Source: an uncultured Desulfuromonadales bacterium
GTDB lineage: Bacteria > Desulfobacterota > Desulfuromonadia > Desulfuromonadales > Geopsychrobacteraceae
Assembly (NCBI GenBank): GCA_945788205.1
Contig: CALZLE010000135.1
Coordinates: 1 to 18,224, forward strand
DNA: 18,224 nucleotides
Direction of reading: 5' to 3'
The translations under genes were made by a program, and so were the position numbers. The notes beneath the pieces were generated by a model that worked only from the letters and a program-made list of their open reading frames with translations, was not told the DNA's origin and ran no database searches. Within the stretch, counting starts at the first letter, position 1, and each line of letters opens with the position of its first letter. Positions 6,213 through 14,534 of the stretch are shown piece by piece.

Positions 6213-7982
6213 ATGACGGGGAAACATTTGTTGCTGCGGGCGCTAAAAGACAAGGGCGTCAAGTATATTTTTGGCTACACCGGCGGTGCGATTATGCCGA
6301 TTTTTGATGAGATGGACAAAATGGGTGCGTTCCGCTTTGTCATGTCACGTCATGAGCAGGGCGCGGCTTTTATGTCGCAAGGCATCTCGCGGGCATCACT
6401 GTCGACCGGCAACCCACAGATCGGTGTCTGTATGACCACCTCCGGGCCGGGGGCGATGAATCTGGCGACCGGGCTGGCGGACGCCTATATGGATTCAGTC
6501 CCAATGTTGGCGGTCACCGGACAGGTGGCGACCGGAGTCATTGCGACCGATGCTTTTCAGGAGAGCGATGTCGTTGGTGTGATGATGCCGATCTGCAAAC
6601 AGACTTACATGCCTCTTGCTGCTGACGAGGTTGAAGCGACCGTGCACGAGGCTTTCTACGTTGCCAATACCGGGCGTGGCGGTCCGATTCTTATCGATAT
6701 TCCCAAGGATGTGCAGAACAGTCAGGTTGCGGACGACTATCAGTTCGAAGCAAAAAGCTACCGTCCGAACTTGCCCGGTTTTTACTACCACCCGACCCCC
6801 GAACGGGAGCCGTTGCAGCGGGCCATCGACCTGATCAATCGCAGCGAACGGCCGGTGATGTTTTGCGGTCACGGAGTTGTCAACAGCAACGCCGGCAAAA
6901 CGTTGCTGAAGTTCGCCGAGAAGGTCAATATTCCGATCGCATCGACCATGCATGGTCTTTCCGCTATCCCCGCCGACCATCCGTTGCATTTGGGAATGAT
7001 GGGGATGCACGGCACCGTCGAGGCGAATCGGGCGATCAGTGAAGCTGATCTATTGATCTCTTTCGGCATGCGTTTCGATGACCGGGTGACCGGCAAGCTC
7101 AACGAGTACGCGCAGAATGCCGACGTGATTCATGTTGAGATCGACGCGTCGGAAATCGATAAAAATGTTGCGACCAGCGTGGCAATCAACGCCGATGTTT
7201 ATCGGACCCTGCATGTTTTGGCCGGCGACCCTATGCTGACCTACAAACCGCGACGTCGCTGGTTCGAAAAGATTGAAGGCTTTCGGCAAGTGATGGCGGA
7301 AGATCTGCGGCAGGAGATTGAAACCGGTGTCGGTGATGACGGCAAGTTGCTGATGAAGACGATCGTTCATCAGCTTTCCGAACTGACTGACGGGCAAGAC
7401 CTGATCGTTCCCGACGTTGGCCAGCATCAGATGATGGCGGCCCGTTTTTACAATTTCCAGACCGAGAACAGCTGGTTCGCCTCCGGTGGCGCCGGCACCA
7501 TGGGTGCATCATTGCCGATGGCCATCGGTGTCAAGCTGGCGCGCCCGGATGAGCGGGTCTGGTCGATCAGTGGCGATGGTGGTTTCCAGATGAACGCCCA
7601 GGAACTGGGCACCATTATGGAGCAGCAACTCGACGTTAAAATTATCATCCTCAATAACGGCTACCTTGGAATGGTTCGCCAGTGGCAGACGCTATTTTTT
7701 GATGGTCGCTACGCTGGTACACCGATGCAGAGTCCGGATTTCGGGTTGATGGCCCAGGCCTATGGCCTCCCGTATCGCAAAGTTGAAACATTGGAAGATG
7801 TCATTCCGGCACTGCAGCAGGCGATCGAGCATAAAGGTGCAATCGTGCTGGAGTTTGTTTGCGATCCGAGCGAAGTCATTCTGCCGATGATTCCAGCCGG
7901 TGGTGGTTTTGAAGATATGATAGTGAAACGCCCCGGGCAGCAAACGCCGGAAACCAGTAACAGTGACGGAGAAAAATCATGA
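6213..7982 (+). CDS. ilvB: Acetolactate synthase, large (catalytic) subunit
   Basis: Thiamine-diphosphate enzyme that condenses pyruvate with pyruvate or 2-ketobutyrate, the first common step toward valine/leucine and isoleucine. The 589 residues show the three ThDP-enzyme domains: an N-terminal pyrimidine-binding domain with catalytic Glu48 in RHEQG, a central FAD/dehydrogenase-fold domain, and a C-terminal domain with G454-DGG and N481-NG (Mg ligands D455, N482) followed by YLGMVRQWQ. AAAGAGGG precedes the ATG by a few bases. It overlaps ilvN by four bases (ATGA). The adjacent regulatory subunit and ilvD make it the biosynthetic AHAS rather than a catabolic acetolactate synthase. TDAFQESDVVGVMMPICKQ differs somewhat from the common FQEVD..GITRP..KH pattern. 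Confidence 0.95.
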   Translation: MTGKHLLLRALKDKGVKYIFGYTGGAIMPIFDEMDKMGAFRFVMSRHEQGAAFMSQGISRASLSTGNPQIGVCMTTSGPGAMNLATGLADAYMDSVPMLAVTGQVATGVIATDAFQESDVVGVMMPICKQTYMPLAADEVEATVHEAFYVANTGRGGPILIDIPKDVQNSQVADDYQFEAKSYRPNLPGFYYHPTPEREPLQRAIDLINRSERPVMFCGHGVVNSNAGKTLLKFAEKVNIPIASTMHGLSAIPADHPLHLGMMGMHGTVEANRAISEADLLISFGMRFDDRVTGKLNEYAQNADVIHVEIDASEIDKNVATSVAINADVYRTLHVLAGDPMLTYKPRRRWFEKIEGFRQVMAEDLRQEIETGVGDDGKLLMKTIVHQLSELTDGQDLIVPDVGQHQMMAARFYNFQTENSWFASGGAGTMGASLPMAIGVKLARPDERVWSISGDGGFQMNAQELGTIMEQQLDVKIIILNNGYLGMVRQWQTLFFDGRYAGTPMQSPDFGLMAQAYGLPYRKVETLEDVIPALQQAIEHKGAIVLEFVCDPSEVILPMIPAGGGFEDMIVKRPGQQTPETSNSDGEKS

Positions 7983-8449
7983 AGCGGCGCGCAATTTTGG
8001 CCTTTATGCTCGATCGCCCCGGCGTTCTCAACAAAGTGTCGATGTTGATCCGGAAAAAGATGTACAACGTCGATACTTTGACTGTCTGTAGTTCTCGTAA
8101 AGCGGGTGTCAGTCGGATGACCATCACCCTGCGGGAAGATGACGAGGCGAAGGTCCAGCAAGTGATCAAGCAGTTGGAAAAATTCACTGAGGTTGTTTCA
8201 GTCAAAGAATTGGATACCGACCACAGTTACTGGCGCGAAGTTGCAGTCGTCAAGCTGGAAGTTCCCGCCAGCCATCTGGAGTCATTCCACGGTCGTTATA
8301 ACTTTGAAGTGCTTGAGCAGAAAAGTGCTGATATTCATATTTTGCAGGTTGCTGGTTCAACCCGGCGGATCGATTCCTTTCTCGATGAGGTCGGGCAGGA
8401 GCATGTTATAGAAATTGCCAGAACGGGAGTTACCGCACTGGAGAAATAA
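7979..8449 (+). CDS. ilvN: Acetolactate synthase, small (regulatory) subunit
   Basis: ACT-domain partner of IlvB that activates the catalytic subunit and usually mediates feedback inhibition by valine. It is 156 residues, close to E. coli IlvH. The N-terminal ACT domain (about 4-75) keeps the ligand-site Gly15 (DRPGVL) and Asn30 (YNVDTLTV), then SRMTITL. The C-terminal domain covers about 80-156. Start ATGA overlaps the ilvB stop, implying translational coupling and balanced stoichiometry; ilvD follows after 12 bases. The region between strands (LNKVSMLIRKKM, CSSRKAGV) is more divergent than the usual LSRVAGLFSRRGYNI and TEDPGL, so valine sensitivity is likely but unproven. Confidence 0.93.
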   Translation: MKRRAILAFMLDRPGVLNKVSMLIRKKMYNVDTLTVCSSRKAGVSRMTITLREDDEAKVQQVIKQLEKFTEVVSVKELDTDHSYWREVAVVKLEVPASHLESFHGRYNFEVLEQKSADIHILQVAGSTRRIDSFLDEVGQEHVIEIARTGVTALEK

Positions 8450-8461
8450 ACGGAGTCAGGG

Positions 8462-10165
8462 ATGAAACGGCGCAGCAACGAGATCACCGGCAATCGACAG
8501 GATGGCAACTGGGTTGAACGAACCGCTGCTCGAACCATGTTGCGGGCGGTCCGTTTTTCTGATGAGGATTTTACTAAGCCACTGATTGCCTTGGCTGTGC
8601 CCTACACCAACGGTACGCCCTGTAATGATCACATCCGTGAGCTGGGCGATCTGCTGCAGACTGAGATCGAGAAGGCTGGCGGTAAAGCGATTATCTTCGG
8701 TACTCCGGTGGTTTCTGATGGTATCTCCATGGGTACCGAGGCGATGAAGTATTCGCTGGTCAGCCGCGAAGTGATTGCCGACTCCATCGAGCTGATGACT
8801 GAAGGCTATCGTGTCGATGGTGTCATCACTCTCTCCGGCTGCGACAAAACCATTCCCGCAGCACTGATGCCGATCGCCCGTAACAACCTGATCGGTTTGA
8901 CCCTCTATGGTGGCAGCATCCTCCCCGGTAAACACAAGGGCGATGAATTGAACATCGTCAGCGCCTTCGAGGGAATCGGTGCCCATGCCGCCGGTAAAAT
9001 TGATGATCAACAGTTGCATGGAATCGAGTGCCATGCTTGCCCCGGTGCTGGTTCCTGCGGTGGAATGTACACCGCCAATACCATGGCAGCTGCCATCGAA
9101 GCGATGGGGATGAGCCTGTCTGGCTCTGCATCAAATATGGCGGTTGATACAGACAATCGTATTTCAACCGACAAGCGAGAAGATGCCGCTCGTTCTGCTC
9201 GGGCTTTGGTTGAACTGCTCAAAAAAGGAACCAGGGCCCGCCAGATCATGACCCGCAAAGCGCTCGAAAACGGTTTGACGGTGGCCTGGGCGCTGGGTGG
9301 TTCGACCAACGCGGTCCTGCACTTGCTGGCACTGGCAAAAGAGGCGGGTGTCGAGCTATCGCTGGCTGACGTTTCAGAGATCACTCGCAAGGTTCCCCTG
9401 CTTGGTAACTTCAAACCGTTCGGCCGTTATTTGATGAACGATCTGCACAAACTCGGGGGCGTGCCGATGGTGATGAAGTTGCTGCTCGATGCCGGTTATC
9501 TGCATGGTGATTGTCTGACGGTGACGGGACAATCGGTTGCTGCAAATCTGGCAGTCGCTCCCGAGTTGCCAAAGGGGCAGGATGTCATTTCCCCCGTTGC
9601 TTCCCCCTATGCCCCAGCTGGAAACCATATCCGCATTCTACATGGCAATCTGGCAGAAGAGGGCTGCGTTCTCAAGCAGAGTGGCAAAGATCTGTCGACC
9701 ATGCAGGGCCCAGCGCGGGTCTTTGAGCGGGAGGAAGAGGCCTTGGCCGCGATCCTCGCTGGCGGCATCAATCCGGGTGATATTGTTGTGATCCGCTACG
9801 AGGGCCCGAAGGGCGGCCCCGGTATGCGTGAGATGCTTTCACCTTCGGCAGCGCTGATGGGTGCAGGGCTTGGCGACAGTGTGGCGCTGATAACCGATGG
9901 CCGTTTTTCCGGCGGGACTCACGGCATCATGATCGGCCATGTTGCACCTGAGGCACAGGTTGGTGGAGCCATTGCACTCATTGCAGAAGGAGATCGAATC
10001 GAGATCGATCTGGAGAAAGACGAGCTGAATCTGCTGCGCGATTCGGCGGAGATTGAAAGTCGCCGTCAGGGCTGGCAGGCCCCGCAGGAAAAATATCAAC
10101 GTGGAGTGCTGGCCAAATATGCGCGGCTGGTTTCCTCTGCGGCGAAAGGGGCCGTGACCAGCTGA
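8462..10165 (+). CDS. ilvD: Dihydroxy-acid dehydratase
   Basis: Iron-sulfur enzyme that dehydrates 2,3-dihydroxyisovalerate and 2,3-dihydroxy-3-methylvalerate to the keto-acid precursors of valine and isoleucine. The 567 residues fit the shorter IlvD type. Cluster cysteines are C54 (GTPCNDH), C127 (SGCDKTIPAALM) and C199 (GAGSCGGMYTANTM), the three-Cys pattern of [2Fe-2S] dehydratases. K129 matches the carbamylated Mg-binding lysine and S483 in GRFSGGTHG the catalytic serine. It closes the ilvB-ilvN-ilvD operon. ilvC, needed for the intervening step, is not in this window. Confidence 0.96.
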   Translation: MKRRSNEITGNRQDGNWVERTAARTMLRAVRFSDEDFTKPLIALAVPYTNGTPCNDHIRELGDLLQTEIEKAGGKAIIFGTPVVSDGISMGTEAMKYSLVSREVIADSIELMTEGYRVDGVITLSGCDKTIPAALMPIARNNLIGLTLYGGSILPGKHKGDELNIVSAFEGIGAHAAGKIDDQQLHGIECHACPGAGSCGGMYTANTMAAAIEAMGMSLSGSASNMAVDTDNRISTDKREDAARSARALVELLKKGTRARQIMTRKALENGLTVAWALGGSTNAVLHLLALAKEAGVELSLADVSEITRKVPLLGNFKPFGRYLMNDLHKLGGVPMVMKLLLDAGYLHGDCLTVTGQSVAANLAVAPELPKGQDVISPVASPYAPAGNHIRILHGNLAEEGCVLKQSGKDLSTMQGPARVFEREEEALAAILAGGINPGDIVVIRYEGPKGGPGMREMLSPSAALMGAGLGDSVALITDGRFSGGTHGIMIGHVAPEAQVGGAIALIAEGDRIEIDLEKDELNLLRDSAEIESRRQGWQAPQEKYQRGVLAKYARLVSSAAKGAVTS

Positions 10166-10260
10166 CCAATAGCTGTAACGATAAAATGTTTGCAAATATA
10201 GGTGTGCGCTATAAGGCATGTAGCGAAAAGTAGGTGGACGCTCTGCAGGGGAAGGGAATG

Positions 10261-10650
10261 ATGAAATTTGCCCTCGCGATCTCGATATTAACAGTTGTTA
10301 TTTTTGCCGCTCCGCAGGCTGACGCCGATGAGGTGAAGATTGTTGCCGCGTCAGCCGAACGCGATAGTCGATCTGTTGACAACAGCTTCCTGTTCAGCGT
10401 CACTCTTCGCCATAAAGACGAAGGTTGGCAGCATTACGCTGATCATTGGGAGATCTGGACCCCGGACGGCACGTCCCGGCTCGGCACCCGGAAATTGCTG
10501 CATCCACATGTAAACGAGCAACCTTTTACTCGTTCCCTGAGCGGGGTCAGTGTCCCTGAGGGGACAACGAAGGTCCTCGTCCGCGCCCACGACACCCAGC
10601 ACGGAATCTCTCCGCACACCTTTCAGGTTTCGCTACCAGAAGCAAAATAG
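10261..10650 (+). CDS. Small exported protein of a conserved uncharacterised family
   Basis: The 129-residue product begins with a clear Sec signal peptide: MKF, a hydrophobic stretch LAISILTVVIFAA, then a likely cleavage after ADA (residue 22), leaving about 107 periplasmic or secreted residues. The mature part looks all-beta and has striking patches: LRHKDEGWQHYADHWEIW, LLHPHVNEQPFTRSLSGV and VRAHDTQHGIS. I recall similar GW-HYAD / HPHV-EQPFTRSL proteins annotated only as hypothetical in other proteobacteria. The conserved His, Asp and Trp could bind metal or ligand, but that is a guess. The start is 10261 (or ATG 10258): AGGGGAAGGG (10247-10256) lies just upstream. It is 95 bases after ilvD and has no obvious terminator behind it. 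Confidence 0.8.
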   Translation: MKFALAISILTVVIFAAPQADADEVKIVAASAERDSRSVDNSFLFSVTLRHKDEGWQHYADHWEIWTPDGTSRLGTRKLLHPHVNEQPFTRSLSGVSVPEGTTKVLVRAHDTQHGISPHTFQVSLPEAK

Positions 10651-10737
10651 GTTGCTGCTTCAAGAAATGACGGTGTAGTTTATTAATATTATTTCGCTCC
10701 ATCTGCTTACCTCTGCATAAATAAGGGTCGAAACAGC

Positions 10738-11883
10738 ATGATGCCAGCCTATCTCGACTGCAATGCAACAACGCCGGTGGAAAAAGAAGTGGCCCGCGAA
10801 GTTCAGCGTTTTCTGGTCGAGGAGTTCGGCAACCCGGCCAGCCCGGTACATATGTATGGCACCATCGCGCGAATGGGGGTTGAGAAAGCTCGCCGGGAGG
10901 TCGCTGCGGTTGTCTCGGCCAAGCCGGATGATGTCGTTTTTACCAGTGGCGCGACCGAAAGCAACAATCTCGCCCTGCTCGGATTAATGGAGTCGGGGTT
11001 GAGCAGCGGTCGTACTCATCTCATCTGCAGCGTTATTGAACACAAGGCAGTTTTGGAGCCGCTCGAAAGTCTGAAAGAGTTGGGTTTTGAGTTGACCCTC
11101 TTGCCGGTCGATGGCAACGGGGTGGTTAGTGTCGCATCGCTGAAAAAAGCTTTGCGGCCTGAAACCCTGTGTGTCTCGATCATGCATGTCAACAACGAGA
11201 CCGGTGTCGTTCAGCCGCTCGATGAGGTCGTGCAGGTGCTCGAGCAACATCCCGCCTGGTTGCATGTCGATGCCGCTCAAGGGTTTGGCAAAGAGCTTGA
11301 TTTGCTGCGGCTGCCACGGATTGATCTGATCAGTATCAGCGCGCATAAAATTTTTGGTCCCAAAGGTGTCGGGGCGCTGATTCGTCGCCGTCGAGGCAAT
11401 GCGTATCCACCGCTGAAGCCGCTGATGTTGGGTGGCGGTCAAGAACAGGGCCTTCGGCCAGGGACTCTGCCAACTCATTCGATTGTCGGTCTCGGTGCGG
11501 CAGCACGCATCGCCCAACGCGATTACGAGGTGCGGCGTGACGCTTGCCAGGCCTTCAAGAAAGAGCTGCTTGCTGCGTTGGAACCATTCGAGGTTGTTAT
11601 TCATGGTGAGCAGCGGCGTACTCTGCCGCATACTGTTAATCTGTCGATTCCAGGGGTTGAAGCTCACTCGGTGCTCGCGGCACTTAAAAACCTGCTCGCC
11701 TTTTCGAACGGCTCGGCCTGTACCGCGCACACGCAGGAGCCGAGCCACGTTTTACAAGCGATGGGAGTGAAGGGGCAGTTGCTGGATGAAGCGATTCGCC
11801 TATCCTGGTGTCACTTGACCAGCAGGGTCGACTGGCCGCAAGTGGTTTCGGTTCTTGTGCAATTGCGGGGAGAAGCTAAATGA
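10738..11883 (+). CDS. Cysteine desulfurase, DndA-like
   Basis: PLP enzyme that takes sulfur from L-cysteine as a protein-bound persulfide. The 381 residues and the sequence style (AYLDCNATTP, RFLVEEFGNPAS, CSVIEHKAVLEPLESL, IRLSWCHLT) resemble DndA of the DNA phosphorothioation system more than housekeeping IscS (about 404). PLP site: H102, the HVDAAQ segment and Lys204 in SAHKIFGPKGVG. The active cysteine is C328 in SNGSACTA, close to Cys327 of Streptomyces DndA. No dndB, C, D or E occurs here, so the acceptor is unknown. AAGGGT (10723-10728) lies 9 bases before the ATG; ATG 10741 is an alternative start. Its stop overlaps the next gene as ATGA, coupling it to two small unknown genes. Confidence 0.9.
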   Translation: MMPAYLDCNATTPVEKEVAREVQRFLVEEFGNPASPVHMYGTIARMGVEKARREVAAVVSAKPDDVVFTSGATESNNLALLGLMESGLSSGRTHLICSVIEHKAVLEPLESLKELGFELTLLPVDGNGVVSVASLKKALRPETLCVSIMHVNNETGVVQPLDEVVQVLEQHPAWLHVDAAQGFGKELDLLRLPRIDLISISAHKIFGPKGVGALIRRRRGNAYPPLKPLMLGGGQEQGLRPGTLPTHSIVGLGAAARIAQRDYEVRRDACQAFKKELLAALEPFEVVIHGEQRRTLPHTVNLSIPGVEAHSVLAALKNLLAFSNGSACTAHTQEPSHVLQAMGVKGQLLDEAIRLSWCHLTSRVDWPQVVSVLVQLRGEAK

Positions 11884-12149
11884 CAGTATTTGAACGTCTG
11901 GCAGAAGCGGCGATACGTGAAAACCGGGACGGAGAAATTCCAGACTACGTTGTCCCTCATCTACTTGAAGTGGCCCAACATCCGGAAAACTTTGCTGATC
12001 AGGAGTGGGTGGTCGAAATGCTGCTGATGCAGGTCGAAGATTTTGACACTTATGCCGAGTCGGGTTGTTGCAAAACCGCTTTCAGCATTGAGGACATTTA
12101 CATGAGTTTGCGGCGTCTGGAAATCAAGATGGATTTCTGGCCGGGATAA
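11880..12149 (+). CDS. Unknown 89-residue protein coupled to the cysteine desulfurase (paralog A)
   Basis: Acidic soluble 89-residue protein with no signal peptide or membrane segment. Its start overlaps the desulfurase stop by four bases (ATGA), so the two are translationally coupled. It aligns with the next gene almost without gaps: RLAEA near the start, EIPDY (19-23), VEMLL-Q (45-51), FDTY (55-58) and G62. It has an adjacent cysteine pair C63-C64 right after DTYAESG, which could accept sulfur or bind metal. Mostly helical by eye. I do not recognise the family. A sulfur-acceptor or desulfurase-partner role is inferred only from gene order and the cysteines. Confidence 0.8.
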   Translation: MTVFERLAEAAIRENRDGEIPDYVVPHLLEVAQHPENFADQEWVVEMLLMQVEDFDTYAESGCCKTAFSIEDIYMSLRRLEIKMDFWPG

Positions 12150-12176
12150 GGACAACGTAGAAAAAAGGATGTGGCG

Positions 12177-12446
12177 ATGACGGAACTGGTAAAGAGATTG
12201 TGCGAAGCGACGAGGCACGCTCAGCAGGTGGATGAACTGCCCGATTATCTGGCGGCGCGCATCTATGCAATCGCAGAGCTTTTACCCTCACATCCTCACT
12301 GTGACAATGTTGAAAAGCTGATCGAGCAGATAGGCCTGTATGACACCTACGGCCAAACCGGTTACCTGGGCATGGGCGTCAACCATCTGATTCTGGAAAA
12401 AACCATTGGACAGGTGGAAGAGCAGCTGGCCGACAATAACCCGTGA
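12177..12446 (+). CDS. Unknown 89-residue protein, tandem paralog B
   Basis: Second small protein, 27 bases after paralog A. The ATG at 12177 is preferred over GTG 12171 because AAGGA (12165-12169) is 7 bases from it, and both paralogs are then 89 residues. Shared with A: RLCEA, ELPDY (20-24), VEKLIEQ (45-51), YDTY (55-58) and G62. It lacks the CC pair (GYLG instead) but has C9 and C42. Helical and acidic by eye, no targeting signal. The pair looks like an old tandem duplication that has diverged, so each copy may have a distinct role. Function unknown. It ends 37 bases from the convergent leuD; no strong terminator is visible there. Confidence 0.78.
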   Translation: MTELVKRLCEATRHAQQVDELPDYLAARIYAIAELLPSHPHCDNVEKLIEQIGLYDTYGQTGYLGMGVNHLILEKTIGQVEEQLADNNP

Positions 12447-12463
12447 AAGTTAGTGCGGCCAGC
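12425..12463. repeat. 8-bp inverted repeat at the convergent junction
   Basis: GCTGGCCG (12425-12432) is the exact reverse complement of CGGCCAGC (12456-12463), with a 23-base loop and no T-run. It spans the end of paralog B and the gap before leuD. It might act as a weak 3' structure for either convergent transcript, but it is not a convincing intrinsic terminator. Confidence 0.3.
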
Positions 12464-12483
12464 CTCAGGATTTCGTGTGACCA

Positions 12484-13125
12484 TCAGCCAGTAAACAACC
12501 AAGGTGTTTCCTGCGTACGTAGTTCTTCGTAGTTGTTTATCTCCGTCGCCTTTTGCAGCGTCAGGCCAATGTCATCAAGGCCGTTGAGCAGGCAGTGCTT
12601 GCGAAAGGGGTCGACATTGAAATCGACCGAGATGCCGTCCGGCAGTCCGATCAGCTGATTTTCCAGATCAACCTGCAATTGATAGCCGGGAGTTTTTTCG
12701 ACTGCCCGAAACAGAGCATCAATTTGAACCGTGTCCAGTTTAATCGGTAAAATTCCATTTTTGAAACAGTTGTTAAAAAAGATATCCGCGAAGCTGGGTG
12801 CAATCAGGGCCCGGATGCCGAAATCGAGGAGTGCCCAGGGGGCATGCTCCCGCGAAGAGCCGCAACCGAAATTATCGCGGGTCAACAGAATCTGGGCGCC
12901 CTGATAGCGTTGCTGATTCAGGACAAATCCCGTGTTGAGTGGTCGATCAGTACAATCCATCCCCGGCTCACCATGATCGAGATAACGCCATTCGTCAAAC
13001 AGGTAAGGGCCGAAGCCGGTCCGTTCGATCGATTTAAGAAACTGCTTCGGGATGATCGCATCTGTGTCGACATTGGCGCGGTCGAGTGGCGCAACCAGTC
13101 CGGTAAAGGTTTCGAACTTTTTCAT
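12484..13125 (-). CDS. leuD: 3-isopropylmalate dehydratase, small subunit
   Basis: Swivelling-domain subunit of isopropylmalate isomerase, which interconverts 2- and 3-isopropylmalate in leucine synthesis. The 213 residues are the long form seen in E. coli (about 200) rather than the short 160-170-residue form. Motifs are PLDRANVDTDAIIPKQFL near the start, DNFGCGSSREHAPWAL (substrate loop) and APSFADIFFNNCFKNGILP. The start overlaps the leuC stop by one base (TAATG), and GGAGGTG lies just upstream inside leuC, so the subunits are translationally coupled. It ends convergently with paralog B. Confidence 0.96.
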   Translation of the reverse strand: MKKFETFTGLVAPLDRANVDTDAIIPKQFLKSIERTGFGPYLFDEWRYLDHGEPGMDCTDRPLNTGFVLNQQRYQGAQILLTRDNFGCGSSREHAPWALLDFGIRALIAPSFADIFFNNCFKNGILPIKLDTVQIDALFRAVEKTPGYQLQVDLENQLIGLPDGISVDFNVDPFRKHCLLNGLDDIGLTLQKATEINNYEELRTQETPWLFTG

Positions 13126-14534
13126 TATTTCACCTCCAGCTGGCGAACATCAACAAAGTGACCGGTAACCGCTGCCGCCGCTGCCATCGCCGGACTGACC
13201 AGGTGGGTACGACCTCCCTGTCCCTGCCGACCTTCAAAGTTTCGATTAGAGGTGGAAGCACAGCGTTCCCCCGGTTTTAAACGATCATTGTTCATCGCCA
13301 GACACATGGAGCAGCCCGGTTCGCGCCATTCGAAACCGGCCGCAATGAAGATTTTATCCAATCCTTCTGCTTCCGCCTGTTGTTTGACCAGTCCGGAGCC
13401 GGGAACCACCAGCGCCTGTTTTATTTTGGCAGCAACCTTGCGCCCTTTGGCAACAGCTGCTGCGGCCCGTAAATCTTCGATTCGCCCATTGGTGCAGGAA
13501 CCGATAAAGATGATCTCCGGTTCGATCTCGGCGATCGGGGTGCCTGGTTCTAACCCCATATAGCTGAGGGCGGCAATCATCCCTTCTTTTTTGATCGGAT
13601 CTGTTTCAGCGGCGGGATAGGGGACAGAGTCTTCAACACTGACGACCATTTCCGGTGATGTGCCCCAAGTGACTTGTGGCTGCAGGTCGCGGGCGTCAAT
13701 TTGAACAATCCGGTCGAAACTGGCGTCCGGGTCGCTGTGCAGGTTTTGCCAGCTGGCAACGGCCTGCTGCCAGAGTTCGCCTTTCGGCGCGAAGGGGCGC
13801 CCTTCAACGTAATCGATGGTTTTCTGGTCGCAGGCAATCAGCCCTGCCCGGGCGCCCGCTTCAATCGCCATGTTACAGACCGTCATCCGGCCTTCCATCG
13901 ACAGGGCGCGAATGGTATCGCCGCCAAACTCGATGCAGTAGCCAGTGCCGCCAGCCGTGCCGATCCGGCCAATGATCGCCAGGACAATGTCCTTGGCGGT
14001 CAGCCCGGCAGGCAGTTCGCCGTTAACTTCAATCAGCATCGATTTCGATTTTTTCTGAATCAGACACTGGGTGGCCAGCACGTGCTCGACTTCGGAAGTG
14101 CCGATGCCAAAAGCCAGTGCGCCGAAAGCGCCGTGGGTGGCGGTGTGGGAATCGCCGCAGACAACTGTCATTCCCGGCAGGGTCGCGCCCTGTTCCGGGC
14201 CGATGACATGCACGATTCCCTGACGCGGGTCGTTCATCTTGAACAAAGTGATGCCGAATTCTTCGCAATTACGTTCCAGTGTCTCGACCTGCAGGCGGGA
14301 AACCGGATCGGCAATTTCGACAGAACGATCGTCGGTCGGCACGTTGTGGTCTGGAACCGCCAGGCTGGCGTCGATCCGTCGTGGTTTGCGACCGGCGAGA
14401 CGAAGGCCCTCAAAGGCTTGCGGCGAGGTGACTTCGTGCAGCAGTTGTCGATCGATATAGAGCAGGCTGGTTCCATCGGAATCCTGACTGACCAAGTGGC
14501 TTTTCCAGAGTTTGTCGTAAAGGGTCTGTGCCAT
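13125..14534 (-). CDS. leuC: 3-isopropylmalate dehydratase, large subunit
   Basis: Aconitase-family [4Fe-4S] subunit of isopropylmalate isomerase. With the start at 14534 (MAQTLYDKLW) it has 469 residues, matching E. coli LeuC (466); an in-frame extension to 14627 has no homology and is rejected. AGGAGA (14546-14541) is 6 bases upstream of 14534 and 3 upstream of the adjacent ATG 14537. The cluster cysteines are C347 (FIGSCTNGRIEDL), C408 and C411 (PGCSMCLAMN). Other motifs are CGDSHTATHGAFGALAFGIG and the C-terminal ASTSNRNFEGRQGQGGRTHL. It is cotranscribed with leuD. leuA and leuB are not here. Confidence 0.97.
   Translation of the reverse strand: MAQTLYDKLWKSHLVSQDSDGTSLLYIDRQLLHEVTSPQAFEGLRLAGRKPRRIDASLAVPDHNVPTDDRSVEIADPVSRLQVETLERNCEEFGITLFKMNDPRQGIVHVIGPEQGATLPGMTVVCGDSHTATHGAFGALAFGIGTSEVEHVLATQCLIQKKSKSMLIEVNGELPAGLTAKDIVLAIIGRIGTAGGTGYCIEFGGDTIRALSMEGRMTVCNMAIEAGARAGLIACDQKTIDYVEGRPFAPKGELWQQAVASWQNLHSDPDASFDRIVQIDARDLQPQVTWGTSPEMVVSVEDSVPYPAAETDPIKKEGMIAALSYMGLEPGTPIAEIEPEIIFIGSCTNGRIEDLRAAAAVAKGRKVAAKIKQALVVPGSGLVKQQAEAEGLDKIFIAAGFEWREPGCSMCLAMNNDRLKPGERCASTSNRNFEGRQGQGGRTHLVSPAMAAAAAVTGHFVDVRQLEVK

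Noticed and set aside
10166..10257. Promoter before the small exported protein (TTGCAA 10192, TATAAG 10210)
   Set aside because: The spacer would be only 12 bases, too short for a standard promoter.
10984..11748. 254-codon - strand ORF across the desulfurase gene
   Set aside because: Shadow of the DndA-like gene, which carries all PLP-enzyme motifs.
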